A DNA stretch of 9,334 nucleotides, taken from assembly GCA_937974465.1 (NCBI GenBank), contig CALJWY010000204.1, positions 1-9,334 of the forward strand, read 5' to 3'. Under the pieces are notes generated by a model. It made no database searches. It saw nothing but the letters and a program-made list of their open reading frames with translations, and was not told the origin of the DNA. Each line of letters begins with the position of its first letter. The first letter of the stretch is position 1. A program made the position numbers and the translations under genes. Below are positions 1-7,214 of the stretch, piece by piece. Origin of the DNA: an uncultured Lysobacterales bacterium. GTDB lineage: Bacteria > Pseudomonadota > Gammaproteobacteria > Xanthomonadales > SZUA-36.

Positions 1-617
1 AATTCGTTGATCTGTTCGAGACGGGTTAATTCTCGTGCCTGCTTTTCTGTGATTAAGCGGTAATCCTTGAGCCAAAAGGATAAAAGACTGACCAACACTG
101 TAATGATAAATGTCGTAACGCCATAAAAACCGGCCTGGATAAGGCCTGACAGGGGTTCCGTACGCAGCATAATACTGGTAACAGCCTCTCCAATCAGTGC
201 CAATGCTACGAGCGAAGCAAGGAACAAGGCGGTCCTTAATGGCAGCAGGATGGCACCTGAGGCGCTTGCGAAAATCAGCAAAACGGCCAGACCGCCGCCC
301 AGGCCGCCAAACATGAACATCAGCACAGACAAAAATAAAATATCGATCAGTAGAGATATCTGCGCAAGAATATAATACTGAGTGTTACTTCGGCGGGCCT
401 CCAATGCCAGGTAGACGGCCAAAACAACATAAGAAATCAGGATGGTGCCAACAATCGCACCGCTGACGATGTAGTACGACTTGATCAGCAACCCGGCAAA
501 GAATGCCATGGTTAGTGCGATACTGATGAACAGCCTGAACAGGTTCAGGTAGGTCACAATGCGGCGGGTCAGGTCCTCTGGAAGAGGGTATTTTGCGGGG
601 TCTGTTATTTGGCTCAT
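1..617 (-). CDS. pilS: PilS-like sensor histidine kinase, N-terminal membrane half (partial)
   Basis: The reading frame is open from an ATG at 617 to the window edge (205 codons, C-terminus missing). A short soluble N-terminus is followed by about six hydrophobic segments near residues 24-45, 50-71, 85-103, 107-125, 128-148 and 160-182. A charged, coiled-coil-like linker starts near residue 184 and ends in LEQINE. This matches the layout of PilS, the six-helix membrane sensor that with PilR controls type IV pilin transcription. Pseudomonas PilS has a comparable glycine-rich turn before its fourth helix (here GGLGGG, residues 104-109) and a LEELN linker at the equivalent place. An AGGGA ribosome-binding site lies about five bases before the ATG. 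The PAS and kinase domains, with the phospho-accepting histidine, would be to the left of the window. The PilS assignment rests on topology and spacing; another six-helix histidine kinase is possible. Confidence 0.7.
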   Translation of the reverse strand, partial: MSQITDPAKYPLPEDLTRRIVTYLNLFRLFISIALTMAFFAGLLIKSYYIVSGAIVGTILISYVVLAVYLALEARRSNTQYYILAQISLLIDILFLSVLMFMFGGLGGGLAVLLIFASASGAILLPLRTALFLASLVALALIGEAVTSIMLRTEPLSGLIQAGFYGVTTFIITVLVSLLSFWLKDYRLITEKQARELTRLEQINE

Positions 618-693
618 TTTTTCCCTGCAGAGCAGATCGCTTGTTAAAGTTTAAGTCTCTAACGGAAGCTTTTGCATGACTTCCAAGGCGTGA

Positions 694-702
694 AGTATAT
701 CA
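694..702 (-). promoter_or_regulatory. Candidate extended -10 promoter for the PilS-like gene
   Basis: Read on the minus strand, these bases are TGATATACT: a TG extension, one base, then TATACT, which matches five of six consensus -10 positions. No good -35 box stands 16-18 bases upstream, as is usual for extended -10 promoters. Transcription would begin near 687 and give a leader of about 70 bases. The same AT-rich core read forward gives TATATC with a weak TTGCAT 18 bases upstream (672-677). It could therefore also serve sucC, but that match is poorer. Inferred from sequence only. Confidence 0.35.
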
Positions 703-744
703 CTCAGAAGTTACTTGGTTTGTCTTTGCTTTGAAGACCGTTTC

Positions 745-780
745 AGGGGAAAATACCCCCTTTGGCGCAGCCGGGCTGCG
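745..780 (+). other. Two tandem hairpins in the sucC leader
   Basis: The first hairpin has arms AGGGG (745-749) and CCCCT (757-761) around a seven-base loop, followed by TT. The second has arms CGCAGC (766-771) and GCTGCG (775-780) around a CGG loop. Both lie between the divergent promoter region and the sucC ribosome-binding site at 807-813. They could form a leader RNA structure, an attenuator, or a block on read-through in either direction. The T run is too short for a typical intrinsic terminator. The arms are perfect but short, so chance is possible. No confident sucC promoter could be placed in 618-817. Confidence 0.3.
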
Positions 781-806
781 GCACCTGATTTTCAGAGTCC
801 TTCATT

Positions 807-813
807 GAGGAGA
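807..813 (+). promoter_or_regulatory. Strong ribosome-binding site of sucC
   Basis: GAGGAGA lies four bases before the ATG at 818. It is close to the anti-Shine-Dalgarno consensus and supports that start codon, in keeping with high expression of a TCA-cycle gene. Confidence 0.8.
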
Positions 814-817
814 AAGC

Positions 818-1996
818 ATGAATTTCCATGAATACCAGGCGAAGGAATTATTCGCCAGTTACGGAATACCCGTTCCAGGCGGCACGGTGGCACGTACACC
901 GGATGAAGCCGTTGTAGCGGCTCAAAAGCTCGGTGGCAAAATGTGGGTGGTTAAGGCCCAGGTCCATGCGGGCGGCCGCGGCAAGGCGGGCGGGGTTAAG
1001 CTGGTTCGTACACTTGACGATGTACGTACTGAAGCCGAACGCATGTTGAATATGAAAATCAGCACGTATCAGACAGGCGGCTTGTCTCTGCCGGTAGATT
1101 CGGTATTGATCGCTGAAGCCACCGACATTAAAACCGAACTGTATCTTTCGGCGTTGATTGATCGTGTCCACCGTTGTGTCACCTTCATGGGCTCAGCTGC
1201 GGGCGGTGTGGATATTGAGCAGGTTGCGGCCACGGAACCGGAAAAGATTGTCACCGTGAATATTGACAATACGGCCGGTTTCCAGGCCTTCCAGGGCCGC
1301 CAAATGGGTTTTGGCATGGGGCTGTCTGCAAAGCATGTAGGCCAGTTGACCAAGATCATGACTGCACTCTACAAGTTATTTATTGAGAAAGACCTGAGCT
1401 TGTTGGAAGTCAATCCATTGATTATTGATAGCGAAGACAATTTGATTGCTTTGGATGCCAAGATCAACATGGACGACAATGCCCTGTTCAGGCACCACGA
1501 TCTGGCAGCGATGCGCGACGAGGCCCAGGAAGACCCGACCGAAGCCGCGGCCAGTCGCCATGGTCTCAACTATATAACCCTTGATGGCAATATTGCGTGC
1601 ATGGTCAACGGTGCAGGTCTGGCCATGGCAACCATGGATGTCGTAAAGCTAAACGGTGGTGAGCCGGCCAACTTCCTTGATGTGGGTGGTGGCACCAATG
1701 CCGATCGCGTTAAAGAGGCTTTCAAAATTATCCTGTCCGGCGAACATGTTGATGCCATTCTGGTCAATATTTTCGGTGGTATTGTGCGCTGCGATTTGAT
1801 CGCCGAGGGCATTATTGCGGCGGTTGAAGAAGTCGGTGTCAGTGTGCCGGTGGTCGTGCGACTGGAAGGAACGCTTGTGGATGAGGGTAGAAAATTGTTG
1901 GCAGACAGCGGTCTTGCCATTATTTCCGCATCTGATTTGAATGACGCTGCAAAGAAAGTTGTTGCAGCAGCCAATAACAGCGAGGTGGCCCAATGA
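818..1996 (+). CDS. sucC: Succinyl-CoA synthetase (ADP-forming), beta subunit
   Basis: This is the beta subunit of the TCA-cycle enzyme that converts succinyl-CoA, ADP and phosphate to succinate, CoA and ATP in the cytoplasm. The product has 392 residues, close to the 388 of E. coli SucC. The N-terminus MNFHEYQAK is characteristic. An ATP-grasp nucleotide-binding fold covers about residues 1-240, with the glycine-rich loop AGGRGKAGG at 51-59. Metal-binding residues are visible as LEVNP (196-200, including N199) and D213 in ALDAK. The C-terminal CoA-ligase domain carries NGAGLAMATMD (264-274), DVGGGTNADRV (288-298) and GGIVRCD (320-326), the segment that faces the phosphohistidine. The start is fixed by the ribosome-binding site at 807-813. 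The TGA stop overlaps the sucD ATG by four bases, so the two are one operon and probably translationally coupled. No truncation or missing residue was seen. Confidence 0.98.
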   Translation: MNFHEYQAKELFASYGIPVPGGTVARTPDEAVVAAQKLGGKMWVVKAQVHAGGRGKAGGVKLVRTLDDVRTEAERMLNMKISTYQTGGLSLPVDSVLIAEATDIKTELYLSALIDRVHRCVTFMGSAAGGVDIEQVAATEPEKIVTVNIDNTAGFQAFQGRQMGFGMGLSAKHVGQLTKIMTALYKLFIEKDLSLLEVNPLIIDSEDNLIALDAKINMDDNALFRHHDLAAMRDEAQEDPTEAAASRHGLNYITLDGNIACMVNGAGLAMATMDVVKLNGGEPANFLDVGGGTNADRVKEAFKIILSGEHVDAILVNIFGGIVRCDLIAEGIIAAVEEVGVSVPVVVRLEGTLVDEGRKLLADSGLAIISASDLNDAAKKVVAAANNSEVAQ

Positions 1997-2862
1997 GCGT
2001 CCTGATCAACAAAGATACCAGAGTCATTTGCCAGGGTTTTACCGGCAGCCAGGGCACGTTTCATTCGGAACAGGCCATCGAATACGGCACACAGATTGTC
2101 GGTGGCGTAACACCGGGCAAGGGCGGACAACAACACCTTGGACGGCCGGTATTCAATACCGTATCCGAGGCGGTTGCAGAAACCGGTGCTGATGCAACTG
2201 TTATTTATGTTCCACCACCATTTGCGGCCGATGCCATATTGGAAGCCGCCGATGCCGGGATTGGAGTGATCGTTGCGATCACCGAAGGTATCCCGGTGCA
2301 GGACATGATTCGGGTGAAGGCTGTATTGGATAACAAGCCTGACACATGGCTGGTTGGCCCCAATTGCCCGGGTATTATCACTCCGGGTGGCTGCAAAATC
2401 GGCATCATGCCTGGTCGTATTCACAGCCCGGGCAAGGTTGGCGTGGTTTCCCGTTCCGGCACACTGACCTATGAAGCGGTTTACCAGACAACCCAGGAAG
2501 GGCTGGGCCAGACCACCGTGATCGGCATTGGTGGTGATCCGATCCAGGGCATGAACTTTATCGATTGCCTGCGCCTGTTCCAGGATGACGATCAGACTGA
2601 AGGGATCATCATGGTTGGCGAGATTGGCGGTTCTGCAGAAGAAGACGCTGCCGAGTTCATCTCCGAGTATGTGACCAAGCCTGTGGTTGCCTATATTGCA
2701 GGCGTAACTGCGCCTCCGGGCAAACGTATGGGCCATGCGGGCGCCATTATCGCGGGTGGTAAGGGTACCGCTGAAGCCAAGTTTGAGGCTTTGGAAGCGG
2801 CGGGCGTCACCACGGTCCGTTCCCCTGCTGACCTTGGTCATGCAATCAAGAAAAAGCTCTAA
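1993..2862 (+). CDS. sucD: Succinyl-CoA synthetase, alpha subunit
   Basis: This is the alpha subunit that pairs with SucC. It binds CoA and carries the histidine that is transiently phosphorylated during catalysis. The product has 289 residues, the normal length. The N-terminal Rossmann-type CoA-binding domain shows GFTGSQGTFH (15-24). Other family signatures are VGPNCPG (121-127), VVSRSGTLTYE (151-161) and GIGGDPI (178-184). The phosphorylated histidine is H248 within GKRMGHAGA, followed by the glycine-rich IIAGGKGTAEAK stretch. The ATG overlaps the sucC TGA, and a GAGGTG ribosome-binding site (1982-1987) sits inside the end of sucC. A strong hairpin begins 14 bases after the stop and probably ends the two-gene transcript. 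The genes for 2-oxoglutarate dehydrogenase (sucAB) are not visible in the window. Confidence 0.98.
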   Translation: MSVLINKDTRVICQGFTGSQGTFHSEQAIEYGTQIVGGVTPGKGGQQHLGRPVFNTVSEAVAETGADATVIYVPPPFAADAILEAADAGIGVIVAITEGIPVQDMIRVKAVLDNKPDTWLVGPNCPGIITPGGCKIGIMPGRIHSPGKVGVVSRSGTLTYEAVYQTTQEGLGQTTVIGIGGDPIQGMNFIDCLRLFQDDDQTEGIIMVGEIGGSAEEDAAEFISEYVTKPVVAYIAGVTAPPGKRMGHAGAIIAGGKGTAEAKFEALEAAGVTTVRSPADLGHAIKKKL

Positions 2863-2876
2863 GCATCGCTTATGTG

Positions 2877-2899
2877 ACCTGCCCGTTATTCGGGCAGGT
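2877..2899 (+). terminator. Perfect 9-bp hairpin after sucD, probable terminator
   Basis: The arms ACCTGCCCG (2877-2885) and CGGGCAGGT (2891-2899) are exactly complementary around a TTATT loop. The GC-rich stem directly after sucD is what an intrinsic terminator needs. The following tract (T, CACGCTT) is poor in T, so termination may be partial. The 3' end of the hairpin lies seven bases before the TATAAT box of nadE, so the structure occupies the space where that promoter's -35 region would be. Confidence 0.6.
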
Positions 2900-2906
2900 T
2901 CACGCT

Positions 2907-2912
2907 TATAAT
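2907..2912 (+). promoter_or_regulatory. Consensus -10 box directly before the nadE ATG
   Basis: TATAAT matches the -10 consensus exactly, and the nadE ATG follows after only six bases of C (2913-2918). Transcription starting at the usual distance would begin at or next to the A of the ATG, giving a leaderless message. No Shine-Dalgarno sequence is present before the ATG, which fits. The -35 region is weak: GTTATT at 2885-2890 with a 16-base gap is the nearest candidate, inside the sucD hairpin. Inferred from sequence. Confidence 0.5.
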
Positions 2913-2918
2913 CCCCCC

Positions 2919-4577
2919 ATGATAAAAATTGCTCTAGCTCAACGGGACTTCCCCGTTGGCAGCATGACCGGCAACCTCAAGCGTGCGCGCGAATATATTG
3001 CCTTTGCCCGGCATAAGGGCGCCGACCTGATCCTGTTTCCGGAAATGGCTCTCAGCGGATATCCGCCTGAGGACCTGTTGTTGCGTCCCGGCTTTATGCA
3101 CCGCTGTCATGATGTTCTGGAACAACTGGTGGAAAGCGTCCATGACATAGACGTGGTCATAGGGCACCCGTGGTCAGAGGGCAATGAGCGATTCAATGCG
3201 GTAACCTGGATTCGTGATGGCGCTGTCCTTGGAAGGTATTTCAAGCAGGCCTTGCCCAACTACGGTGTGTTTGACGAGCGTCGCTACTTTTCATCCGGCC
3301 AGGAGCCACTGGTCATTGAGGTAAAGGGCAGTCGCGTGGGCGTGGTGATCTGCGAGGATGCCTGGGTTTCGGGCCCGATTTCGCAGGCAAAAAATGCCGG
3401 GGCAGAATTGATATTGCTACCCAACGCTTCTCCCTATTGCGAAACGAAGCTCACCAGCCGCTTGGGGACACTTCGCGACCGCGATGAAGAGTGTGGGCTA
3501 CCCATCGTTTATAACAACCTTGTTGGTGGTCAGGATGAACTGGTGTTTGACGGTCGTTCGATGTTGCTCAGCACGGATGGTGGCCTCAGTATTCGTGAAA
3601 ACCCCTGTGAGGAAGAATTACACATTGCCTGTTTTGATCCCGGTTCCGGTTGTGTGCAGTTTGAAGGCGAAGAGCAAACATTCAATCTAAAAGAAAACAC
3701 CATTCTTGAGAGTGAAAACCTGGTTGCTGATATCTACACCATATTGGTACGTGGCCTGAAAGACTATATACAAAAAAATGCTTTTACCGATGTCGTCATC
3801 GGCCTTTCAGGCGGCATAGATTCCGCCCTGACCCTGGCGTTGGCTGTTGACGCTTTGGGTGCAAACCACGTTCACACCGTCATGATGCCGAGTCGTTATA
3901 CGTCGGATTTGAGCCTGGAGTTGGCCATCCAGCAGGCTGAAATGCTTGGTGTGTCGCACCGGGAGATTTCCATTGAGCCGTCTTACCAGGCCTTGCTCGA
4001 AGCAATGCAGGAATCATTTGCAGGTTGCGAGACGGACGTTACGGAAGAAAACCTGCAAGCCAGGGTGCGTGGCAATATGTTGATGGCATTGTCCAACAAG
4101 TTTGGCTGGATGGTGCTGGCGACGGGTAACAAGAGTGAACTGGCAGTGGGGTATAGCACCATCTATGGTGATATGTGTGGCGGGTTCTCGCCGATCAAGG
4201 ATTGTCTGAAAACCCGGGTCTATGAATTAAGCCGCTATCGCAACACACTTTCACCTGCCATTCCCCAGGCCGTCATCGATCGTCCGCCGTCTGCCGAATT
4301 GGCGCCAGGACAACTGGACCAGGACAGCTTGCCCGAATATAGAATTCTGGACCAGGTCCTGGTTCATTACATTGAGCAGGACTGGTCGATTGCGGAAATC
4401 GTCCAGCACGGATTTGATGAAGACATGGTGCGCCGGGTGGCAGCCATGGTAATTCGCAATGAATATAAACGCCGCCAGGGCGCGCCGGGTGTCAGGATTA
4501 CATCAAGGGCTTTTGGGCGCGACAGGCGCTACCCGATCACGTCGGGCTGGCATGAAGAAAGTATCAGGAAGGTCTGA
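2919..4577 (+). CDS. nadE: Glutamine-dependent NAD+ synthetase
   Basis: The enzyme converts nicotinic acid adenine dinucleotide to NAD+ using ATP, with ammonia released from glutamine by its own amidase domain. From the ATG at 2919 it has 552 residues, normal for the two-domain form. The N-terminal nitrilase-type glutaminase domain (about 1-260) shows the full catalytic triad: E42 in FPEMALSGYPP, K109 in RYFKQALPNYG and C145 in VVICEDAW. The C-terminal synthetase domain (about 265-552) has the pyrophosphate-binding loop SGGIDSA (297-303), then VRGNMLMALSN (383-393) and TGNKSELAVGY (402-412). A GTG at 2874 would add 15 residues encoded within the sucD terminator hairpin. I prefer 2919 because MIKIALAQ is the usual start of the family and a perfect -10 box precedes it. 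It converges on bamD with a 17-base gap. Confidence 0.97.
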   Translation: MIKIALAQRDFPVGSMTGNLKRAREYIAFARHKGADLILFPEMALSGYPPEDLLLRPGFMHRCHDVLEQLVESVHDIDVVIGHPWSEGNERFNAVTWIRDGAVLGRYFKQALPNYGVFDERRYFSSGQEPLVIEVKGSRVGVVICEDAWVSGPISQAKNAGAELILLPNASPYCETKLTSRLGTLRDRDEECGLPIVYNNLVGGQDELVFDGRSMLLSTDGGLSIRENPCEEELHIACFDPGSGCVQFEGEEQTFNLKENTILESENLVADIYTILVRGLKDYIQKNAFTDVVIGLSGGIDSALTLALAVDALGANHVHTVMMPSRYTSDLSLELAIQQAEMLGVSHREISIEPSYQALLEAMQESFAGCETDVTEENLQARVRGNMLMALSNKFGWMVLATGNKSELAVGYSTIYGDMCGGFSPIKDCLKTRVYELSRYRNTLSPAIPQAVIDRPPSAELAPGQLDQDSLPEYRILDQVLVHYIEQDWSIAEIVQHGFDEDMVRRVAAMVIRNEYKRRQGAPGVRITSRAFGRDRRYPITSGWHEESIRKV

Positions 4578-4594
4578 AAAACGACGCCAGCTTG

Positions 4595-5428
4595 CTAGTC
4601 TTTGCCGAAGGGCCATAGTTTGCTGAAGAATCCACGCTCCGACTCACCGGTGACATACGGGTGGTCCGGGTAATTCAAAGTCAACACCTTCATGGTGTCT
4701 TCAGCCAATTCCGGTAAGCCCATTTCTGTATAACTGATATGCAGAATTTCCAGGGCATTCCCCAGTTCCGGTGAGCCCGGGTAGTTTTCCAGCGCATAAC
4801 GGGCCCTGTTGGCAGATGCAACATAGGCTTTGCGGCGCAGGTAGTAACGGGCTACATCCAGCTCGTAAAACGAAAGGTTGTTGCGCAGAAATACCATGCG
4901 TTGCCGCGCATCGGGTGCGTAGCGGCTGTCCGGAAAGCGCCGGATCAACTCATCAAAATCGCGGAAAGATTCGCGTGCAGCGGTCTGATCGCGGTCCCGC
5001 ACACGAGACGGCATCATGCGCTCCATAAAGCCAACACGTTGCTCATAGTTGGTTAAACCGCGGATGTAATACGCATAATCCACATTGGGATGGCTTGGGT
5101 AGGTCCTGATGAAGCGGTCGGCCGTTGACAGCGCAGCCTCGGGAATGCCGCCCTTGTGATACGCATAAGCCAGTTCCAACTGAGCCTGTTCTGAATAGCG
5201 GCCAAACGGAAAGCGCGTGGTCAGGGCTTGGTACGATTGAACTGCGCGGCCCCAATTCTGTGCATCCAGGTACCGTTTGGCTTCGTTGTACAGCGCCGAG
5301 GCATCGCGGGTATCCTGGGCGTCGTCTTTACGGCAACCGGTCGCCACCACCAACATCAGCACAGTGAGTATGGAAATCAGCAATTTGGAAGCGTTTGACA
5401 ACTTCAGTGAAGACGAAGCAAGAGACAT
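4595..5428 (-). CDS. bamD: Outer-membrane assembly lipoprotein BamD (YfiO/ComL)
   Basis: BamD is the essential lipoprotein partner of BamA in the complex that folds beta-barrel proteins into the outer membrane. It acts on the periplasmic face. The product has 277 residues from the ATG at 5428. Residues 1-31 form a lipoprotein signal peptide with hydrophobic core LLISILTVLMLVVA, and C32 is the lipid-attachment cysteine (ATGC). The mature part has tetratricopeptide-like helical pairs that closely follow E. coli BamD: ALTTRFPFGRYSEQAQLELAYAY, FIRTYPSHPNVDYAYYIRGLTNYE, then FPDSRYAPDARQRMVFLRNNL and YYLRRKAYVAS. The frame stays open upstream to 5566, which would overlap rluD, but the signal peptide fixes the start at 5428. 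The ribosome-binding site is weak (CCAGG about eight bases upstream). It diverges from rluD with 108 bases between starts, a common arrangement in proteobacteria. Confidence 0.95.
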   Translation of the reverse strand: MSLASSSLKLSNASKLLISILTVLMLVVATGCRKDDAQDTRDASALYNEAKRYLDAQNWGRAVQSYQALTTRFPFGRYSEQAQLELAYAYHKGGIPEAALSTADRFIRTYPSHPNVDYAYYIRGLTNYEQRVGFMERMMPSRVRDRDQTAARESFRDFDELIRRFPDSRYAPDARQRMVFLRNNLSFYELDVARYYLRRKAYVASANRARYALENYPGSPELGNALEILHISYTEMGLPELAEDTMKVLTLNYPDHPYVTGESERGFFSKLWPFGKD

Positions 5429-5458
5429 GTTTTGGCCTGGCAAAATACAGAAGGCGGA

Positions 5459-5464
5459 ATGATA
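5459..5464 (-). promoter_or_regulatory. Candidate -10 box for bamD
   Basis: Read on the minus strand this is TATCAT, five of six consensus positions, about 30 bases before the bamD ATG at 5428. That would give a leader of roughly 24 bases. No convincing -35 box was found, so this is a weak call. Confidence 0.25.
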
Positions 5465-5500
5465 GCGAAAAAGACCGAGTAAAACCATAGAATAGAGCCG

Positions 5501-5509
5501 TGCAATAAT
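5501..5509 (+). promoter_or_regulatory. Candidate extended -10 promoter for rluD-pgeF
   Basis: TGCAATAAT is a TG-extended -10 element with five of six consensus bases. It lies 27 bases before the rluD GTG, so the transcript would start near 5516 with a leader of about 20 bases. No clear -35 box is seen. It faces away from the bamD promoter candidate about 40 bases to the left, so the two transcripts would diverge without overlapping. Confidence 0.4.
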
Positions 5510-5536
5510 GCCCGGATCATACCTGGATAGCAAATA

Positions 5537-6493
5537 GTGCCCAAACAAATCAATCTTCAGCAGCAAATTGCCGCGACTTTAGCCGGTTTCAGGCTTGATC
5601 AGGCCGCGGTTGAGATGTTTCCGGATTTCTCGCGCGGGCGATTGCAGCATTGGATCAAGCAGGGCGAATTGACGGTTAATGGTAAGCGCTCCAAGCCCAG
5701 TGCGCGTGTTTTTGGTGGTGAGATGCTGCAAATCGAGGCTCAACTGGTCGCAGAGGGTGAAGTTGAGGCGCAGGATATACCGCTGGATATCCTTTTCTCA
5801 GACGAACATCTAATTGTCGTCAACAAACCGGTTGGCCTTGTTGTACACCCTGCGGCCGGCAACTGGGATGGAACCTTACAAAACGCCCTGTTGAACTACG
5901 ACCCGGATCTGGGTTCACTACCGCGATCCGGAATAGTGCACCGGTTGGATAAAGACACCAGCGGCGTGATGGTGGTTGCCCGTAGCCTGAAAGCGCATGC
6001 CAGCCTGGTCAACCAGTTACAGACGCGCAGCATGAGCCGCGTCTATGAGGCGCTTGTTAAGGGTGAAACCCCGACTGCAGGCACCATCGATGCAGCCATT
6101 GACCGCAATCCGCGTGATCGCAAAAAAATGGCGGTCGTTAAAAATGGCAAACCTGCCACCAGTCATTACAAGTTAATCCAGCGTTTACCCGGCACCAGTC
6201 ACGTGGAGGTATCGCTTGAATCTGGCAGAACCCACCAGATACGTGTGCACCTGACACACATTGGCTATCCCATCGTCGGCGACCCGATCTATGGCCGTGG
6301 GCCGATAAAACAAAAAGGGCTGCCAGCACTTGCGATTGAGCTCATCAATGGCTTTCCAAGGCAGGCACTTCACGCCCGGACGTTAAAACTGGTGCATCCG
6401 GAATCTGGCGAGACTTGTGAATTTAGTGCGCCGCTGGCCGCCGATCTGGATGAGCTGATCAATTCCCTCAAACACGCCACAAAAGATGATTGA
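5537..6493 (+). CDS. rluD: 23S rRNA pseudouridine synthase RluD
   Basis: RluD converts uridines 1911, 1915 and 1917 (E. coli numbering) in helix 69 of 23S rRNA to pseudouridine, which matters for ribosome assembly. The product has 318 residues, slightly shorter than the 326 of E. coli. An N-terminal S4 RNA-binding domain covers about residues 15-75 (FRLDQAAVEMFPDFSRGRLQHWI). The catalytic domain holds the signature GIVHRLDKDTSG (132-143) with the catalytic aspartate D138. ESGRTHQIRVHLTHIGYPIVGDPIYG follows at 228-253. The start is a GTG: an in-frame TAG at 5528-5530 excludes any earlier start, and the reading begins just ahead of the conserved S4 region. A weak GGA ribosome-binding site is about nine bases upstream. 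It overlaps pgeF by eight bases, so the two are co-transcribed. A related RluA-family enzyme is possible, but order and similarity favour RluD. Confidence 0.93.
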   Translation: MPKQINLQQQIAATLAGFRLDQAAVEMFPDFSRGRLQHWIKQGELTVNGKRSKPSARVFGGEMLQIEAQLVAEGEVEAQDIPLDILFSDEHLIVVNKPVGLVVHPAAGNWDGTLQNALLNYDPDLGSLPRSGIVHRLDKDTSGVMVVARSLKAHASLVNQLQTRSMSRVYEALVKGETPTAGTIDAAIDRNPRDRKKMAVVKNGKPATSHYKLIQRLPGTSHVEVSLESGRTHQIRVHLTHIGYPIVGDPIYGRGPIKQKGLPALAIELINGFPRQALHARTLKLVHPESGETCEFSAPLAADLDELINSLKHATKDD

Positions 6494-7214
6494 CCTGATC
6501 CGGCCGGATTGGCCCGCGCCACCCAATGTCCGTGCATTTACCACTACCCGTAAAGGCGGATTCAGCAAGGGTCCGTGGGCCAGCTTTAACCTGGGTGATC
6601 ATTGTGGTGATGATCCTGTGCATGTCGCGCAAAACAGGGAACTGTTGCAACAACATTTACCAAGCGAACCAAGGTGGCTAAACCAGGTACATGGCAACAA
6701 GGCGGTCGCCTGGGAAGATTGCCAAGCTGGCAGGCCTGAGGCGGATGCAGTTTTTAGCTCCCAAGTGGAACAAGTCTGCGCAGTTTTAACCGCCGACTGC
6801 CTGCCCGTTTTGTTTTGCAACAAAGCCGGGACAAAGGTCGCAGCAGCGCACGCAGGCTGGCGGGGTCTCGCTGCCGGCGTCCTGGAAGCGACGGTTTCTG
6901 CAATGGACTGCGACCCCAATGAACTAATGGTCTGGATGGGACCAGCGATCGGGCCGGGGGCGTTTGAAGTCGGCCAGGATGTATATGATGCCTTTGTCAG
7001 TTCAAATCCTGAAAATGCCTCTGCCTTCAAACCCCTTCACAAAAAATGGTTGGCAGACATTTATCTGCTCGCCAGGCTGTCGCTGGCCAGATCCAACATC
7101 AAAATTGTTGCTGGTGGTGAGTTTTGTAGCCATGCGGATCACAGCCGCTTCTTTTCATTTCGTCGTGATGGACAAACCGGCAGAATGGCCAGCGTAATCT
7201 GGCTGGAAATGTGA
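6486..7214 (+). CDS. pgeF: Peptidoglycan editing factor PgeF (YfiH, polyphenol oxidase/laccase-domain family)
   Basis: PgeF (E. coli YfiH) is a cytoplasmic metal-dependent enzyme. It helps keep wrong amino acids, such as serine, out of peptidoglycan stem peptides, and family members also act on purine nucleosides or phenols in vitro. The product has 242 residues, the normal size, and follows E. coli YfiH closely. The three metal-site residues are present: H69 in WLNQVHG, C105 in LTADCLPVLF and H122 in AAAHAGWRG. Other family stretches are MGPAIGPGAFEVG (151-163), LADIYLLAR (189-197) and TGRMASVIWL at the C-terminus. The ATG overlaps the end of rluD by eight bases and no Shine-Dalgarno sequence is evident, so translation is probably coupled to rluD. 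In E. coli the next gene is clpB; here it is a large exported protein. Confidence 0.95.
   Translation: MIDLIRPDWPAPPNVRAFTTTRKGGFSKGPWASFNLGDHCGDDPVHVAQNRELLQQHLPSEPRWLNQVHGNKAVAWEDCQAGRPEADAVFSSQVEQVCAVLTADCLPVLFCNKAGTKVAAAHAGWRGLAAGVLEATVSAMDCDPNELMVWMGPAIGPGAFEVGQDVYDAFVSSNPENASAFKPLHKKWLADIYLLARLSLARSNIKIVAGGEFCSHADHSRFFSFRRDGQTGRMASVIWLEM

Noticed and set aside
1570..2841. Long open frame on the minus strand (423 codons) across sucC and sucD
   Set aside because: It lies entirely antisense to two well-supported genes, shows no recognisable domain and has no ribosome-binding site that I can see. It is a by-product of sucCD codon use.
2874..2918. In-frame GTG start that lengthens NadE by 15 residues
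   Set aside because: The extension is encoded by the terminator hairpin and the -10 box, is unlike NadE N-termini and lacks a ribosome-binding site. The ATG at 2919 gives the normal family start.
5429..5566. Upstream in-frame extension of BamD by 46 residues
   Set aside because: It would place extra sequence ahead of a good lipoprotein signal peptide and overlap the start of rluD.
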